Assembly: GCA_001885315.1 (NCBI GenBank) | Contig: MLPZ01000003.1 | Location: 62,001 to 126,000, forward strand | From: Treponema sp. CETP13 | GTDB taxonomy: Bacteria > Spirochaetota > Spirochaetia > Treponematales > Treponemataceae | Direction: 5' to 3' | DNA length: 64,000 nt | In this document: one piece after another, positions 1-7,284 of the stretch | Layout: each line of letters starts with the position of its first letter | How positions within the stretch are numbered: position 1 is the stretch's first letter | Position numbers and translations under genes: made by a program | Notes under the pieces: generated by a model | Databases searched by the model: none | Told to the model about the DNA's origin: nothing | The model's input: only the letters and a program-made list of their open reading frames with translations

Positions 1-77
1 GAACAGGAAACAAATAATCCTATTCCAAAACATATAAGAACTACATATAAATAACTATCTTTTATAATACGCTTCAT
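1..77 (-). CDS. start of a lipoprotein gene (partial, runs off the left edge)
   Basis: An open frame on the minus strand starts at the ATG complementary to 75-77 and continues to base 1 without a stop. Its 25 or so residues are a charged N-terminus (MKRIIKD), a hydrophobic stretch and FVSC, which looks like a lipobox, so the product should be an exported lipoprotein. Only the signal sequence is visible and no function can be given. It lies just downstream of the MBL hydrolase gene on the same strand (36 nt gap), so it may be in that operon. There is no strong Shine-Dalgarno, so the exact start is uncertain. Confidence 0.5.
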   Translation of the reverse strand, partial: MKRIIKDSYLYVVLICFGIGLFVSC

Positions 78-113
78 TATTTATACACCACTTCAACGTT
101 AATCAATATTTTA

Positions 114-779
114 TTAAAAGGCATAATTTCGTTGCTCACTACCTATACTTGTTGCACCTCCATGCCCAGGACGCACTTTAACAAAAGGTGGTAATAAGAG
201 CAATTTTTGAAGACTACATTGCATCTGGTAAGCATCTCCACCATGTAAATCAGTTCGACCACAAGATTGCAAAAACATGGTATCACCAGAAAACAGAGTT
301 GCTTGTTCTTGATTATATAAACAGACAGAGCCTGCACTATGACCAGGAGTATGTAACACTTTCCAACCAGGCATTAGAGCAATTTCCTTTTCATCTTCGA
401 GGAAAAAATCAGGCTTTGGTAATTCAGGATATTGTTCCTGCAGTTGTCTAACAATTTCACCAGCTCCCATCGCAAAAAAATCGGAATAATGTTCTTCATA
501 AGCATTTTTACCTAAGTAAAAACTATCATCTTTGTGAATCCCAATTTGAATGTCTGGAAAAGCATCTTTTAAAGCCGGAACTGCTCCGAGGTGATCAAAA
601 TGACCATGTGTAAGAACAATAGCAATCGGATTTAATTTTAACTTTTTTATTTGATCAAAAATTAAATCCGAATCACCACCAGGATCTACTATGACCAAAA
701 CTAATGTACCAGCAACTTTTACTGGTACAAAATAGGTGTTTACTTGAATAGGTCCTGTAACAATCGTTTCTATATTCAT
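114..779 (-). CDS. MBL-fold metal-dependent hydrolase (glyoxalase II-like)
   Basis: A 221-residue cytosolic metallo-beta-lactamase-fold hydrolase. The metal-binding motif THGHFDH lies near residue 60; a TPGHSAGS motif, an SGDTMF segment with the bridging Asp and a late RPGHG supply the other ligands, so the dinuclear metal site looks complete. The family includes glyoxalase II and many hydrolases of unknown substrate, and the short C-terminus lacks the long helical substrate domain of classical glyoxalase II, so the substrate is open. The start at 779 has an AAGGAT Shine-Dalgarno. It sits 14 nt after the RNA-binding protein gene at 794-1429 and is probably cotranscribed with it. Confidence 0.85.
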   Translation of the reverse strand: MNIETIVTGPIQVNTYFVPVKVAGTLVLVIVDPGGDSDLIFDQIKKLKLNPIAIVLTHGHFDHLGAVPALKDAFPDIQIGIHKDDSFYLGKNAYEEHYSDFFAMGAGEIVRQLQEQYPELPKPDFFLEDEKEIALMPGWKVLHTPGHSAGSVCLYNQEQATLFSGDTMFLQSCGRTDLHGGDAYQMQCSLQKLLLLPPFVKVRPGHGGATSIGSEQRNYAF

Positions 780-793
780 ATAATCCTTAAAAA

Positions 794-1429
794 TTAAAGA
801 TCTGCTGATTTATTAGACGCTAAAACTGTTGCATCCTGTTCGTCTTCTACTTTTTCACCTTTTTTTCGAGAAAAACTTACTGTTAGACGCCTATTACGAT
901 ATTCTAAATCATTAATAGTTTCTATTATTTTAGGAGCGTCCTCAGCATAAACTTGAACGAAGGAATAGTTGTCTAAAACCCGAATATCTCCAATTCTGTC
1001 TCGATCTATATGTACAGTATTAGCAATTAGCCCTACTAAATCACGTGGGTAAACACCTCTATTACGACCTACGCTAAAGAAAATAGTTTCTGAAACAGCA
1101 GGATCAATCACAATACGAGGTGACGGGGCTGGATTAGAAGCATTAAAATTCTTGCTATTTTCTTTCTTATTATTTCTGTCAAATTTTCTATTACTTTTTG
1201 CGTGATCGTTACGACGTAATCGTCCCCCTTTGTTTCCAGCTTGCAACATAGATTTAGCAAGATATGCAGAAACCCAAGCACGCAATGTGATTGGAACATT
1301 TTTTTGAAACAATTTTTTATAATTGCTTAAAATAATAGGGTCTTCTTCTGTTTTTACCTGGACAACTGCTTCTTTAAGCAATTCCACAAAACGTTCTTCT
1401 TGATACGAATCAATATTCGATGATGCCAT
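794..1429 (-). CDS. DbpA-type RNA-binding domain protein
   Basis: A 211-residue protein. The N-terminal third is helical and acidic, the middle (about 70-105) is a basic, Asn/Lys/Arg-rich linker, and residues about 108-195 match the RNA-binding domain found at the C-terminus of DbpA/CsdA DEAD-box helicases (SVGRNRGVYPRDLVGLI, then IGDIRVLDNYSFVQV). No helicase core is present, so this is a free-standing RNA-binding module, perhaps acting on rRNA or as a helicase partner; that role is inference. An AAGGAG Shine-Dalgarno supports the ATG at 1427-1429. First gene of a likely two-gene unit with the MBL hydrolase. Confidence 0.75.
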   Translation of the reverse strand: MASSNIDSYQEERFVELLKEAVVQVKTEEDPIILSNYKKLFQKNVPITLRAWVSAYLAKSMLQAGNKGGRLRRNDHAKSNRKFDRNNKKENSKNFNASNPAPSPRIVIDPAVSETIFFSVGRNRGVYPRDLVGLIANTVHIDRDRIGDIRVLDNYSFVQVYAEDAPKIIETINDLEYRNRRLTVSFSRKKGEKVEDEQDATVLASNKSADL

Positions 1430-1471
1430 AAAAAACTCCTTGGCCTCTTTGTTGTTTTGTGTCTTATAAAA

Positions 1472-2389
1472 TTAATAATTCGTAGATTTACTAGATAAAT
1501 CTGCGATAAAGTTACCGCTATTTTGCAGAAACCCGCTTCGTTTTAAAGCCGGGTAAAAGGAATCTGATATAGCTAAATTAGGCAATAATACATACCGAAT
1601 ACCAGAATCTATAAGCTTATCACAACAACGATCAAGCAAATTTTTCCCAATCCCAAGTCCTCTAAATTCTGGTAATACAAAAAAAGAAGTTATAAGTGCT
1701 GTTTGAACAGAATTTTCAGGATACGGTAATACAGCTAGTGCACCTGCAAAATCTTCACTTATTGAATGAGCAAGAATAACTATAGAAGAATCACTACTCT
1801 CCAATTTTCGTAAATTACACCAAAAATTGACAACTATTTTTCCTGTTTCGCCTTGATATCGTTCTAAAAGTTCATTTTCAATAAGCGAGATGCTCTCTTC
1901 TAACTTACCACAAGCACTTTTAGTTTTTTCAGTACTAAATGTAAAATAAGCAGGAAGAACATCTTCTATTTCTTCTGGAACATCACCTAACTTTTCTAAT
2001 CCCCAGGATTCTCGTAAATCATTATACCATCGATAGATTTCGCTTCTCATTTCTTTTTTTTTGAAAGAAAACCAAAGAAGTTCTATTTCAGGATAACGCT
2101 TTAAAACATTCTTATAATTACGAAAAACTCCCCTTCCGGCAAACAAAACAGCACGAAGCTCCTCTCGAGCAAGCGGATTATGAAGCAAAGACACAAAACG
2201 CTCCATAAGCTTAAACCCTTGAATCGAGCCCCATACAGGTAAACTGTAATAGCTAGTCTTATCTGAATTTTGAACATCTTCTTTTGCAACAGGAATACAA
2301 TGTATGGAATCAAAAACAAAACTCTTTTTCTGATCTTCCATAGCGAAAATTATCTGATTACAAATTTCCTCAGTCATTTCAAAATTCAT
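1472..2389 (-). CDS. GNAT-family N-acetyltransferase, long form
   Basis: A 305-residue protein whose C-terminal half (from about 200) is a GNAT acetyl-CoA-dependent acyltransferase domain: a beta strand FFVLPEF is followed by the pyrophosphate loop RGLGIGKNLL (motif A) and ends with SFYPALKRSGF, typical of motif B. The N-terminal 190 residues are not recognised; they may form a second degenerate GNAT lobe or a substrate domain. The substrate cannot be read from sequence. There is no Shine-Dalgarno at the ATG; a -10 box ends 8 nt upstream, so a nearly leaderless transcript is likely. Confidence 0.75.
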   Translation of the reverse strand: MNFEMTEEICNQIIFAMEDQKKSFVFDSIHCIPVAKEDVQNSDKTSYYSLPVWGSIQGFKLMERFVSLLHNPLAREELRAVLFAGRGVFRNYKNVLKRYPEIELLWFSFKKKEMRSEIYRWYNDLRESWGLEKLGDVPEEIEDVLPAYFTFSTEKTKSACGKLEESISLIENELLERYQGETGKIVVNFWCNLRKLESSDSSIVILAHSISEDFAGALAVLPYPENSVQTALITSFFVLPEFRGLGIGKNLLDRCCDKLIDSGIRYVLLPNLAISDSFYPALKRSGFLQNSGNFIADLSSKSTNY

Positions 2390-2397
2390 ATGCGCTT

Positions 2398-2426
2398 ATT
2401 ATACATAAAAAAAATTACTACGTACA
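2398..2426 (-). promoter_or_regulatory. promoter of the GNAT gene, nearly leaderless
   Basis: On the minus strand TGTACG (2421-2426) and TATAAT (2398-2403) are spaced by 17 bp. The -10 is perfect, the -35 poor. Only 8 nt separate the -10 box from the ATG of the acetyltransferase gene, leaving a predicted leader of 0-2 nt. Confidence 0.5.
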
Positions 2427-2457
2427 GATATACACCAATAAAATTTAAATTTCTCAG

Positions 2458-3042
2458 TTATTTTAATTCACTACGTGTAAAAATAGTTTTTGAAATTAAT
2501 CCATAGGCAACAGCTTCTTCTGCATTAAGCCAATAATCTCGTTCAGTATCCTTTGCTACATCCTCAATAGATTTTCCCGTTTCTTTAGAAATAAGCTTAT
2601 TAATCTTAGTGCGTATTTTTTCTATTTCTTGGGCATGTATTTGAATGTCTGTTGCAACACCTTTCATTCCACTTGATGGTTGATGAATAAGATAGTGGCT
2701 ATTTGGTAGCCCTAATCTATGTTCTTTATCGGAAGCAAGTAGAATAAGTGCACCAGCACTAGCTACAAGACCCATACCTATTGTATAAACTGGAGCATTA
2801 ATAAAACGCATCATATCTAATATTGCATATCCTGCATCTACATCTCCTCCAGGAGAATCGATAAACACATATATAGGTTTATCGCTTGCAGCTTCCATCA
2901 TTAAAAGTTGTTGTATTACTTTCTCTGCAAGAGCTTTGTTGACTTCTCCACTTAGAAGTATCTGTCGAGTTTCGAGAAACTTTTCATTTAATGGATTAGG
3001 CATATCCGGCTTTGTTTCTTCTTTTTCTTCATCATTTTGCAT
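2458..3042 (-). CDS. clpP: ATP-dependent Clp protease proteolytic subunit
   Basis: A 194-residue ClpP serine protease subunit, which forms a barrel of two heptamers and degrades proteins fed by Clp ATPases in the cytosol. The catalytic triad is visible: Ser95 (in VASAGA), His120 (in IHQPSSG) and Asp169 (in TERDYW), with the oxyanion-loop IDSPGGDV at 61-68. The N-terminus is acidic and unusual (about 15 Glu/Asp/Lys-rich residues). Spirochaetes usually carry two clpP genes; no clpX neighbours this one, which suggests the second paralogue lies elsewhere. The start is supported by AAGGAT. Confidence 0.9.
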   Translation of the reverse strand: MQNDEEKEETKPDMPNPLNEKFLETRQILLSGEVNKALAEKVIQQLLMMEAASDKPIYVFIDSPGGDVDAGYAILDMMRFINAPVYTIGMGLVASAGALILLASDKEHRLGLPNSHYLIHQPSSGMKGVATDIQIHAQEIEKIRTKINKLISKETGKSIEDVAKDTERDYWLNAEEAVAYGLISKTIFTRSELK

Positions 3043-3202
3043 AAAAAATCCTTATAAAACATATACAGTATTGTCATATACTCATATTACTTTTTACTTT
3101 AAAACTTAGTTATAATATTAGAAATAAGACATCAAAATTACAATAACCTCAATATACTAAATAACTCTTCAATATTCAAGTTTTGAATATTCCCCATACA
3201 CA

Positions 3203-3823
3203 CTATTCTACTAACTTCACTTTTTTCCATTTCTCTAATAGATTTTGCGGATTCTCGCCAACAATAATACTTGTAATAAGCTCTTCTGCTTGCATAAAAG
3301 TTTGTGAAAGTAAAATAGATTCGTCTTTTGTAAAAGAAGACAATACATACCCAGCGATATCTTGATTTTGCTCTTTTACTCCATTTGGACGGCCAATTCC
3401 AAAACGTAAGCGCCAAAAATCTGCAGTACCAAAACTAGATTTCATAGATCGCAACCCATTATGCCCTCCAAGACCTCCGCTCCATTTTAAACTTACAAAT
3501 CCTGGAGCTAGCTCCAATTCATCATGCACCACAAGAATATTTTCTGGTTTAATTTTATAAAACTTTGCACATTCACTAACACTTTGTCCCGAAAGATTCA
3601 TATATGTTTCTGGCCATAAAAAAAACACTTTATCTTTTGTTTTTATTCCATTTAAAAGCGTTGTACCTTTATCCAAAGAGGTAAAATGCCCTTGAAATTT
3701 TTTTTGCGTATTACAGGGTATTATCTGTAACGATTTAGCAAATTCCCACGCAACATTATGGCGTGTTCCATCATATTTTTTGCCATAATTACCAAGAAAA
3801 GCAATAAGTTGAATATTTTTCAT
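3203..3823 (-). CDS. pth: peptidyl-tRNA hydrolase
   Basis: A 206-residue Pth, which releases tRNA from prematurely dropped peptidyl-tRNA. Catalytic His22 lies in TRHNVAW, Asp101 in VVHDELEL, and the conserved Asn12, Asn75 and the GGLGGHNGLRS segment (116-126) that binds the CCA end are all present. The usual GNPG is GNYG here. It starts without a Shine-Dalgarno: the preceding bases are TTTGTC, directly after a -10 box, so it is probably translated from a leaderless mRNA. The 160 bp between it and clpP holds no gene that I can see. Confidence 0.92.
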   Translation of the reverse strand: MKNIQLIAFLGNYGKKYDGTRHNVAWEFAKSLQIIPCNTQKKFQGHFTSLDKGTTLLNGIKTKDKVFFLWPETYMNLSGQSVSECAKFYKIKPENILVVHDELELAPGFVSLKWSGGLGGHNGLRSMKSSFGTADFWRLRFGIGRPNGVKEQNQDIAGYVLSSFTKDESILLSQTFMQAEELITSIIVGENPQNLLEKWKKVKLVE

Positions 3824-3829
3824 GACAAA

Positions 3830-3858
3830 AGTATAGCAAAATTAGATAATACTGTCAC
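3830..3858 (-). promoter_or_regulatory. pth promoter giving a leaderless mRNA
   Basis: Minus strand: GTGACA (3853-3858), 17 bp spacer, TATACT (3830-3835) with an extended -10 TG one base upstream. Six bases separate TATACT from the pth ATG, so transcription should begin at or within one base of the start codon. Confidence 0.65.
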
Positions 3859-3939
3859 AACATATAGTTCACTTTTTATAGCTTCTCGCTGTCTTTGTAA
3901 TTTTCTATTTAATTTATTTTATAGATTGTATAGATTTCC

Positions 3940-3969
3940 TTGAAAATCTTTATCAAATTCTTCTATAAT
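3940..3969 (+). promoter_or_regulatory. ackA promoter
   Basis: TTGAAA (3940-3945) and TATAAT (3964-3969) are 18 bp apart. The predicted start near 3976 leaves a leader of about 60 nt, ending in an AAAGGAAG Shine-Dalgarno 9 nt before the ackA ATG. This contrasts with the leaderless promoters nearby. Confidence 0.6.
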
Positions 3970-4035
3970 GGGATAAGTATTGCTCGCCATACATAAATTG
4001 TATCTAAAGGCGATTTTCAAAGGAAGTATATTGAT

Positions 4036-5367
4036 ATGGTTATTTTAACATTGAATTGCGGTTCCTCTTCCGCAAAGTACCAAGTTTATGACTGGGACAA
4101 CAAAACAGTTCTCGCAAGTGGTGTTGTAGAACGTGTAACTCAAAAAGGCTCTGTTATTACTCACGAAGCCAAAGGTAAAAACGAATATGTAAAAGAAAGC
4201 CCTTGCCCAACTCACAAAGAAGCAATTGAACTAATAATTAATACTATTACTGATCCAAAAATTGGTGTTATTAGCGATATGAGTGTTATAGGAGCAGTCG
4301 GACATCGAGTTCTTCATGGTGGTGATCGATTTACAAAATCTGTAATCATTACTCCAGAAGTGTTAGACACTTTCCGTGCAGTTCAGGATTTAGGGCCTTT
4401 ACACAATCCGGCAAATATTATGGGTATAGAAGCTGCTGAAAAAGTATTACCAAATGTACCACACTGTGCAATTATTGATACAGCTTGGCACCAAACGATG
4501 CCAGCATCCTCTTTTATGTATGCAACTCCAAAAGAGTGGTACACAAAATATGCTGCTCGTCGCTATGGATTCCATGGAACTTCTTACGTTTATACTGCTA
4601 AACGGGCTTCAGTTTTATTAAACAAAAAACCAGAAGAAACAAATTTAATTATTGCTCATATTGGTAATGGAGCTTCAATGTGTGCAGTAAAAGACGGAAA
4701 ATGTTTTGATACATCTATGGGAATTACACCGCTAGAAGGCCTTGTCATGGGAACTCGCACAGGTGACATCGATCCCGCACTCATATTATACATTATGCGA
4801 AAAACAGGAATGAGCATAGATGAAATGGACACAACTATTAATAAGAAGTCAGGGTTACTAGGTATTACCGGTAAATACGCAGACAGACGGGATGTTGCAA
4901 AAGCAATGGAAGCAGGAGATACAGATGCAAAACTCGCTTTTGATATGGAAGTCTATCGATTAAAAAAATATTTTGGATCTTATATGGCTGCAATTGGACA
5001 ACCAGATGCTCTTGTTTTTACTGCAGGAGTTGGAGAATTTAGTCCTGCTATCCGTGAAGGCGCAGTCAAAGGGCTAGAATGGATGGGTGTTAAAATTGAT
5101 CCTAAAAAGAATGCTCTTGCACACACTCGAAATGCGGAAACTTGCATTAGTGCCGATGATTCAAAAGTAAAGATTTTTGTTATTCCGACTGACGAAGAAC
5201 TAGTAATGACAGAAGATGCCTATGCACTTATGAAAGGTACATATGATGTTCATACTAATTTTACATATTCCTTCCAGAGTAAAGATTACGTAAACAAAGC
5301 TCGAGCAGAAGGACTAAAAAAAGACCTTGAAAAACTGCCCGAACTTGCAAGTATATTAGCTAATTAA
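4036..5367 (+). CDS. ackA: acetate kinase
   Basis: A 443-residue acetate kinase, interconverting acetyl phosphate plus ADP with acetate plus ATP, the substrate-level phosphorylation step of fermentation. The ASKHA signature [10 protein letters not shown] is at the N-terminus, followed by [19 protein letters not shown] and the ATP-loop TRTGDIDPA, all expected catalytic segments. It is about 40 residues longer than typical 400-residue enzymes, with extra residues at the C-terminus (after [11 protein letters not shown]). No pta lies beside it. It has its own promoter and a good Shine-Dalgarno, and its stop overlaps by 4 nt the stop of the convergent DJ-1 family gene. Confidence 0.95.
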   Translation: MVILTLNCGSSSAKYQVYDWDNKTVLASGVVERVTQKGSVITHEAKGKNEYVKESPCPTHKEAIELIINTITDPKIGVISDMSVIGAVGHRVLHGGDRFTKSVIITPEVLDTFRAVQDLGPLHNPANIMGIEAAEKVLPNVPHCAIIDTAWHQTMPASSFMYATPKEWYTKYAARRYGFHGTSYVYTAKRASVLLNKKPEETNLIIAHIGNGASMCAVKDGKCFDTSMGITPLEGLVMGTRTGDIDPALILYIMRKTGMSIDEMDTTINKKSGLLGITGKYADRRDVAKAMEAGDTDAKLAFDMEVYRLKKYFGSYMAAIGQPDALVFTAGVGEFSPAIREGAVKGLEWMGVKIDPKKNALAHTRNAETCISADDSKVKIFVIPTDEELVMTEDAYALMKGTYDVHTNFTYSFQSKDYVNKARAEGLKKDLEKLPELASILAN

Positions 5368-5981
5368 ACTAAACCTTCCATAATTACCATGCCGTCTTTA
5401 AGCTTTTCTGCTGTTTGACGGTCGGACAAAAGTTCAAGTAATTTTAAGCTAAATACAAAAGAGGCTCCTGGACCGTGACCGGTAAGCATATTGCCATCTA
5501 CAACTGCAGGGGCATCTTTATATATTCCTGCATCAGACATCCCTACGTCTGCATTTGGTGCATATTGTTCAAAATTATTTTGCATTCCAGGATAGCAAGT
5601 ATAATTTTTTTTCTTTAATAATCCTAATTTTGCAAAAACAATAACAGGAGCAGCACAGTTCGCAGCAATAATTTTATGAGCTTTATGCATTGCTAGCAAT
5701 ATTTTTGTGACAACAGAATTTTTTGCAAGATTCTGAGACCCAATCATTCCACCGGGACAAACAACTGCATCAGGTAATATACCACTTTCAATTTTTTTTA
5801 GAGCATCGTTTACTAACTGATCACAAGTAATAGCAATATTATGCGACCCAGTTATTATCCCTGAAGAACCCGAACAAGCAACTGTTTGCACATTCATATG
5901 TGCCCGACGTAAAACATCTACAGGAGCAAGAGCTTCTATCTCTTCACATCCATCAGCCATTAAAATAAGTATATATTTCAT
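5364..5981 (-). CDS. DJ-1/PfpI family protein
   Basis: A 205-residue DJ-1/ThiJ/PfpI protein. The nucleophile elbow AANCAAP places Cys109 in the position of human DJ-1 Cys106, and Glu16 (in CEEIEA) corresponds to its partner Glu18; [11 protein letters not shown] supplies the oxyanion region. Family members act in glyoxal detoxification, deglycation or as redox-sensitive chaperones, so a protective role is likely but the exact activity is not decided by sequence. The ATG has no Shine-Dalgarno and sits 7 nt after a -10 box. It diverges from the response-regulator gene with only 37 bp between start codons. Confidence 0.85.
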   Translation of the reverse strand: MKYILILMADGCEEIEALAPVDVLRRAHMNVQTVACSGSSGIITGSHNIAITCDQLVNDALKKIESGILPDAVVCPGGMIGSQNLAKNSVVTKILLAMHKAHKIIAANCAAPVIVFAKLGLLKKKNYTCYPGMQNNFEQYAPNADVGMSDAGIYKDAPAVVDGNMLTGHGPGASFVFSLKLLELLSDRQTAEKLKDGMVIMEGLV

Positions 5982-5983
5982 GC

Positions 5984-6017
5984 TTGTCAGTTTACAATGT
6001 TTGAAGTAAACTGTATA
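5984..6017. promoter_or_regulatory. overlapping divergent promoters with an 8-bp dyad
   Basis: Plus strand: TTGTCA (5984-5989), 17 bp, TAAACT (6007-6012), then 6 nt to the ATG at 6019. Minus strand: TATACA (6012-6017 complement), 17 bp, TAAACT (5989-5994 complement), then 7 nt to the ATG of the DJ-1 gene. Both -10 boxes lie in the arms of a perfect inverted repeat, CAGTTTAC (5988-5995) and GTAAACTG (6006-6013), with a 10-bp centre. Two polymerases could not bind at once, and both transcripts would be leaderless. Confidence 0.55.
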
Positions 6018-6018
6018 T

Positions 6019-7275
6019 ATGAAAGAAGTTTTGATAATTGATGAACCGCCTCTATTTAGAGAATTTTTAAAAAATAAGCTTTCTACAGAAGGAGTAAACG
6101 TTGAGTTTGCTACAGGATCTAGGGATGCTTTTACAAAAATAGTTAATCTTTTTCCAGATCTAATTATTATAGATACCTTAAATGATTATGATGCACTTAC
6201 AGATTTATTAAAACAAAAAAAAGAAAATCCTAATGCAAAAACTATTCCAATTATTTTAACAGGACCTGTCCTAACAAAAGATCAAGTTCAAGAACTCCCT
6301 TATTATAATATTACAAAATATTTTAATAAGCCTATTAAATTTGATATCTTCTTTGAATCGATTGGTCGTATTTTAAAAATACCATTATCAATAGATACTA
6401 CACAGTGTATTATGGATGTTCATCTTAATGACAATATTATATTTATCGAAATTGCACAGGGATTAAATCGTGAAAAATTAGCTCTTTTAAAATATAAAAT
6501 ATCAGAGTTGCTAGATTTTAACAAACTGACATCTCCAAAAGTAATACTCATGCTTACAAACCTAACCCTTAGCTTTATTGATGGTGCAAATCTTGAATTA
6601 TTACTAGACAATGTTATTGCAGATGAAAGAATATTAAAACGTAATGTTAAAATTTTATCTCTAGATAACTTTACAAAAGAACTTGTTGATGGACATGTTC
6701 AATACAAAGGGATTGAAGTTACACAAAATTTAGCTGCCGTCTTAGCTTCTCTTATTCAAGGTGATTCGTCAGATATTACAGAAGTTATCAGCGATAAAAT
6801 TCTTACATCAACAGACGATGTTGATGAAGGTTCAATTCAAATGAAGTTTTATTCTGAGAATGGGCTTCCAGATAATGATACGTCAGAAAATTCTTCAAAA
6901 GGCCCTAAAAAAACCCTTATTGCAATTGTAGATGATGAAGCTGTAACTCGAACTTTATTATTAAATACTTTTAAACAAATAAATGCAGACTGTGAAGTTT
7001 TTGAAACAGGTACCGATTTTTTACGTGCCATAAATACAAAGAGATATGATTTAGTTGTATTAGATATTTATATGCCAGGAATCTCAGGTTTTGATATCTT
7101 AAAACGTTTAAAACTACAAAAAAATTCTTCACCAGTTCTAGTATATTCACAAGCAACACAACGCGAAACTGTAATTCAAGCTTTAACTATGGGAGCCAAA
7201 AGTTATCTAGCAAAACCTCTCAAACCAAATGAGATTATTAAAAAGGCTGTCGAAATTATGAATTCAAAAATTTAA
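6019..7275 (+). CDS. response regulator with two REC domains around an unassigned middle domain
   Basis: A 418-residue signalling protein with no DNA-binding domain. Residues 1-120 form a receiver-like domain (acidic pair Asp8/Glu9, possible phosphoacceptor Asp52, Lys in FNKPIKF), though the usual MPxxxG after the Asp is missing. Residues about 125-265 form an alpha/beta domain that could be STAS-like, not firmly assigned. Residues 297-418 form a canonical receiver with Asp349 in VVLDIYMPG and Lys in LAKPLKP. It precedes the hybrid kinase gene by 9 nt and is probably its cognate partner. The ATG has no Shine-Dalgarno and lies 6 nt after a -10 box. Confidence 0.8.
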   Translation: MKEVLIIDEPPLFREFLKNKLSTEGVNVEFATGSRDAFTKIVNLFPDLIIIDTLNDYDALTDLLKQKKENPNAKTIPIILTGPVLTKDQVQELPYYNITKYFNKPIKFDIFFESIGRILKIPLSIDTTQCIMDVHLNDNIIFIEIAQGLNREKLALLKYKISELLDFNKLTSPKVILMLTNLTLSFIDGANLELLLDNVIADERILKRNVKILSLDNFTKELVDGHVQYKGIEVTQNLAAVLASLIQGDSSDITEVISDKILTSTDDVDEGSIQMKFYSENGLPDNDTSENSSKGPKKTLIAIVDDEAVTRTLLLNTFKQINADCEVFETGTDFLRAINTKRYDLVVLDIYMPGISGFDILKRLKLQKNSSPVLVYSQATQRETVIQALTMGAKSYLAKPLKPNEIIKKAVEIMNSKI

Positions 7276-7284
7276 CAATACACT

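Noticed and set aside
3138-3416. 92-codon reading frame overlapping pth
   Set aside because: Shadow of pth in another frame, Tyr/Lys-rich with no Shine-Dalgarno and no conserved features.
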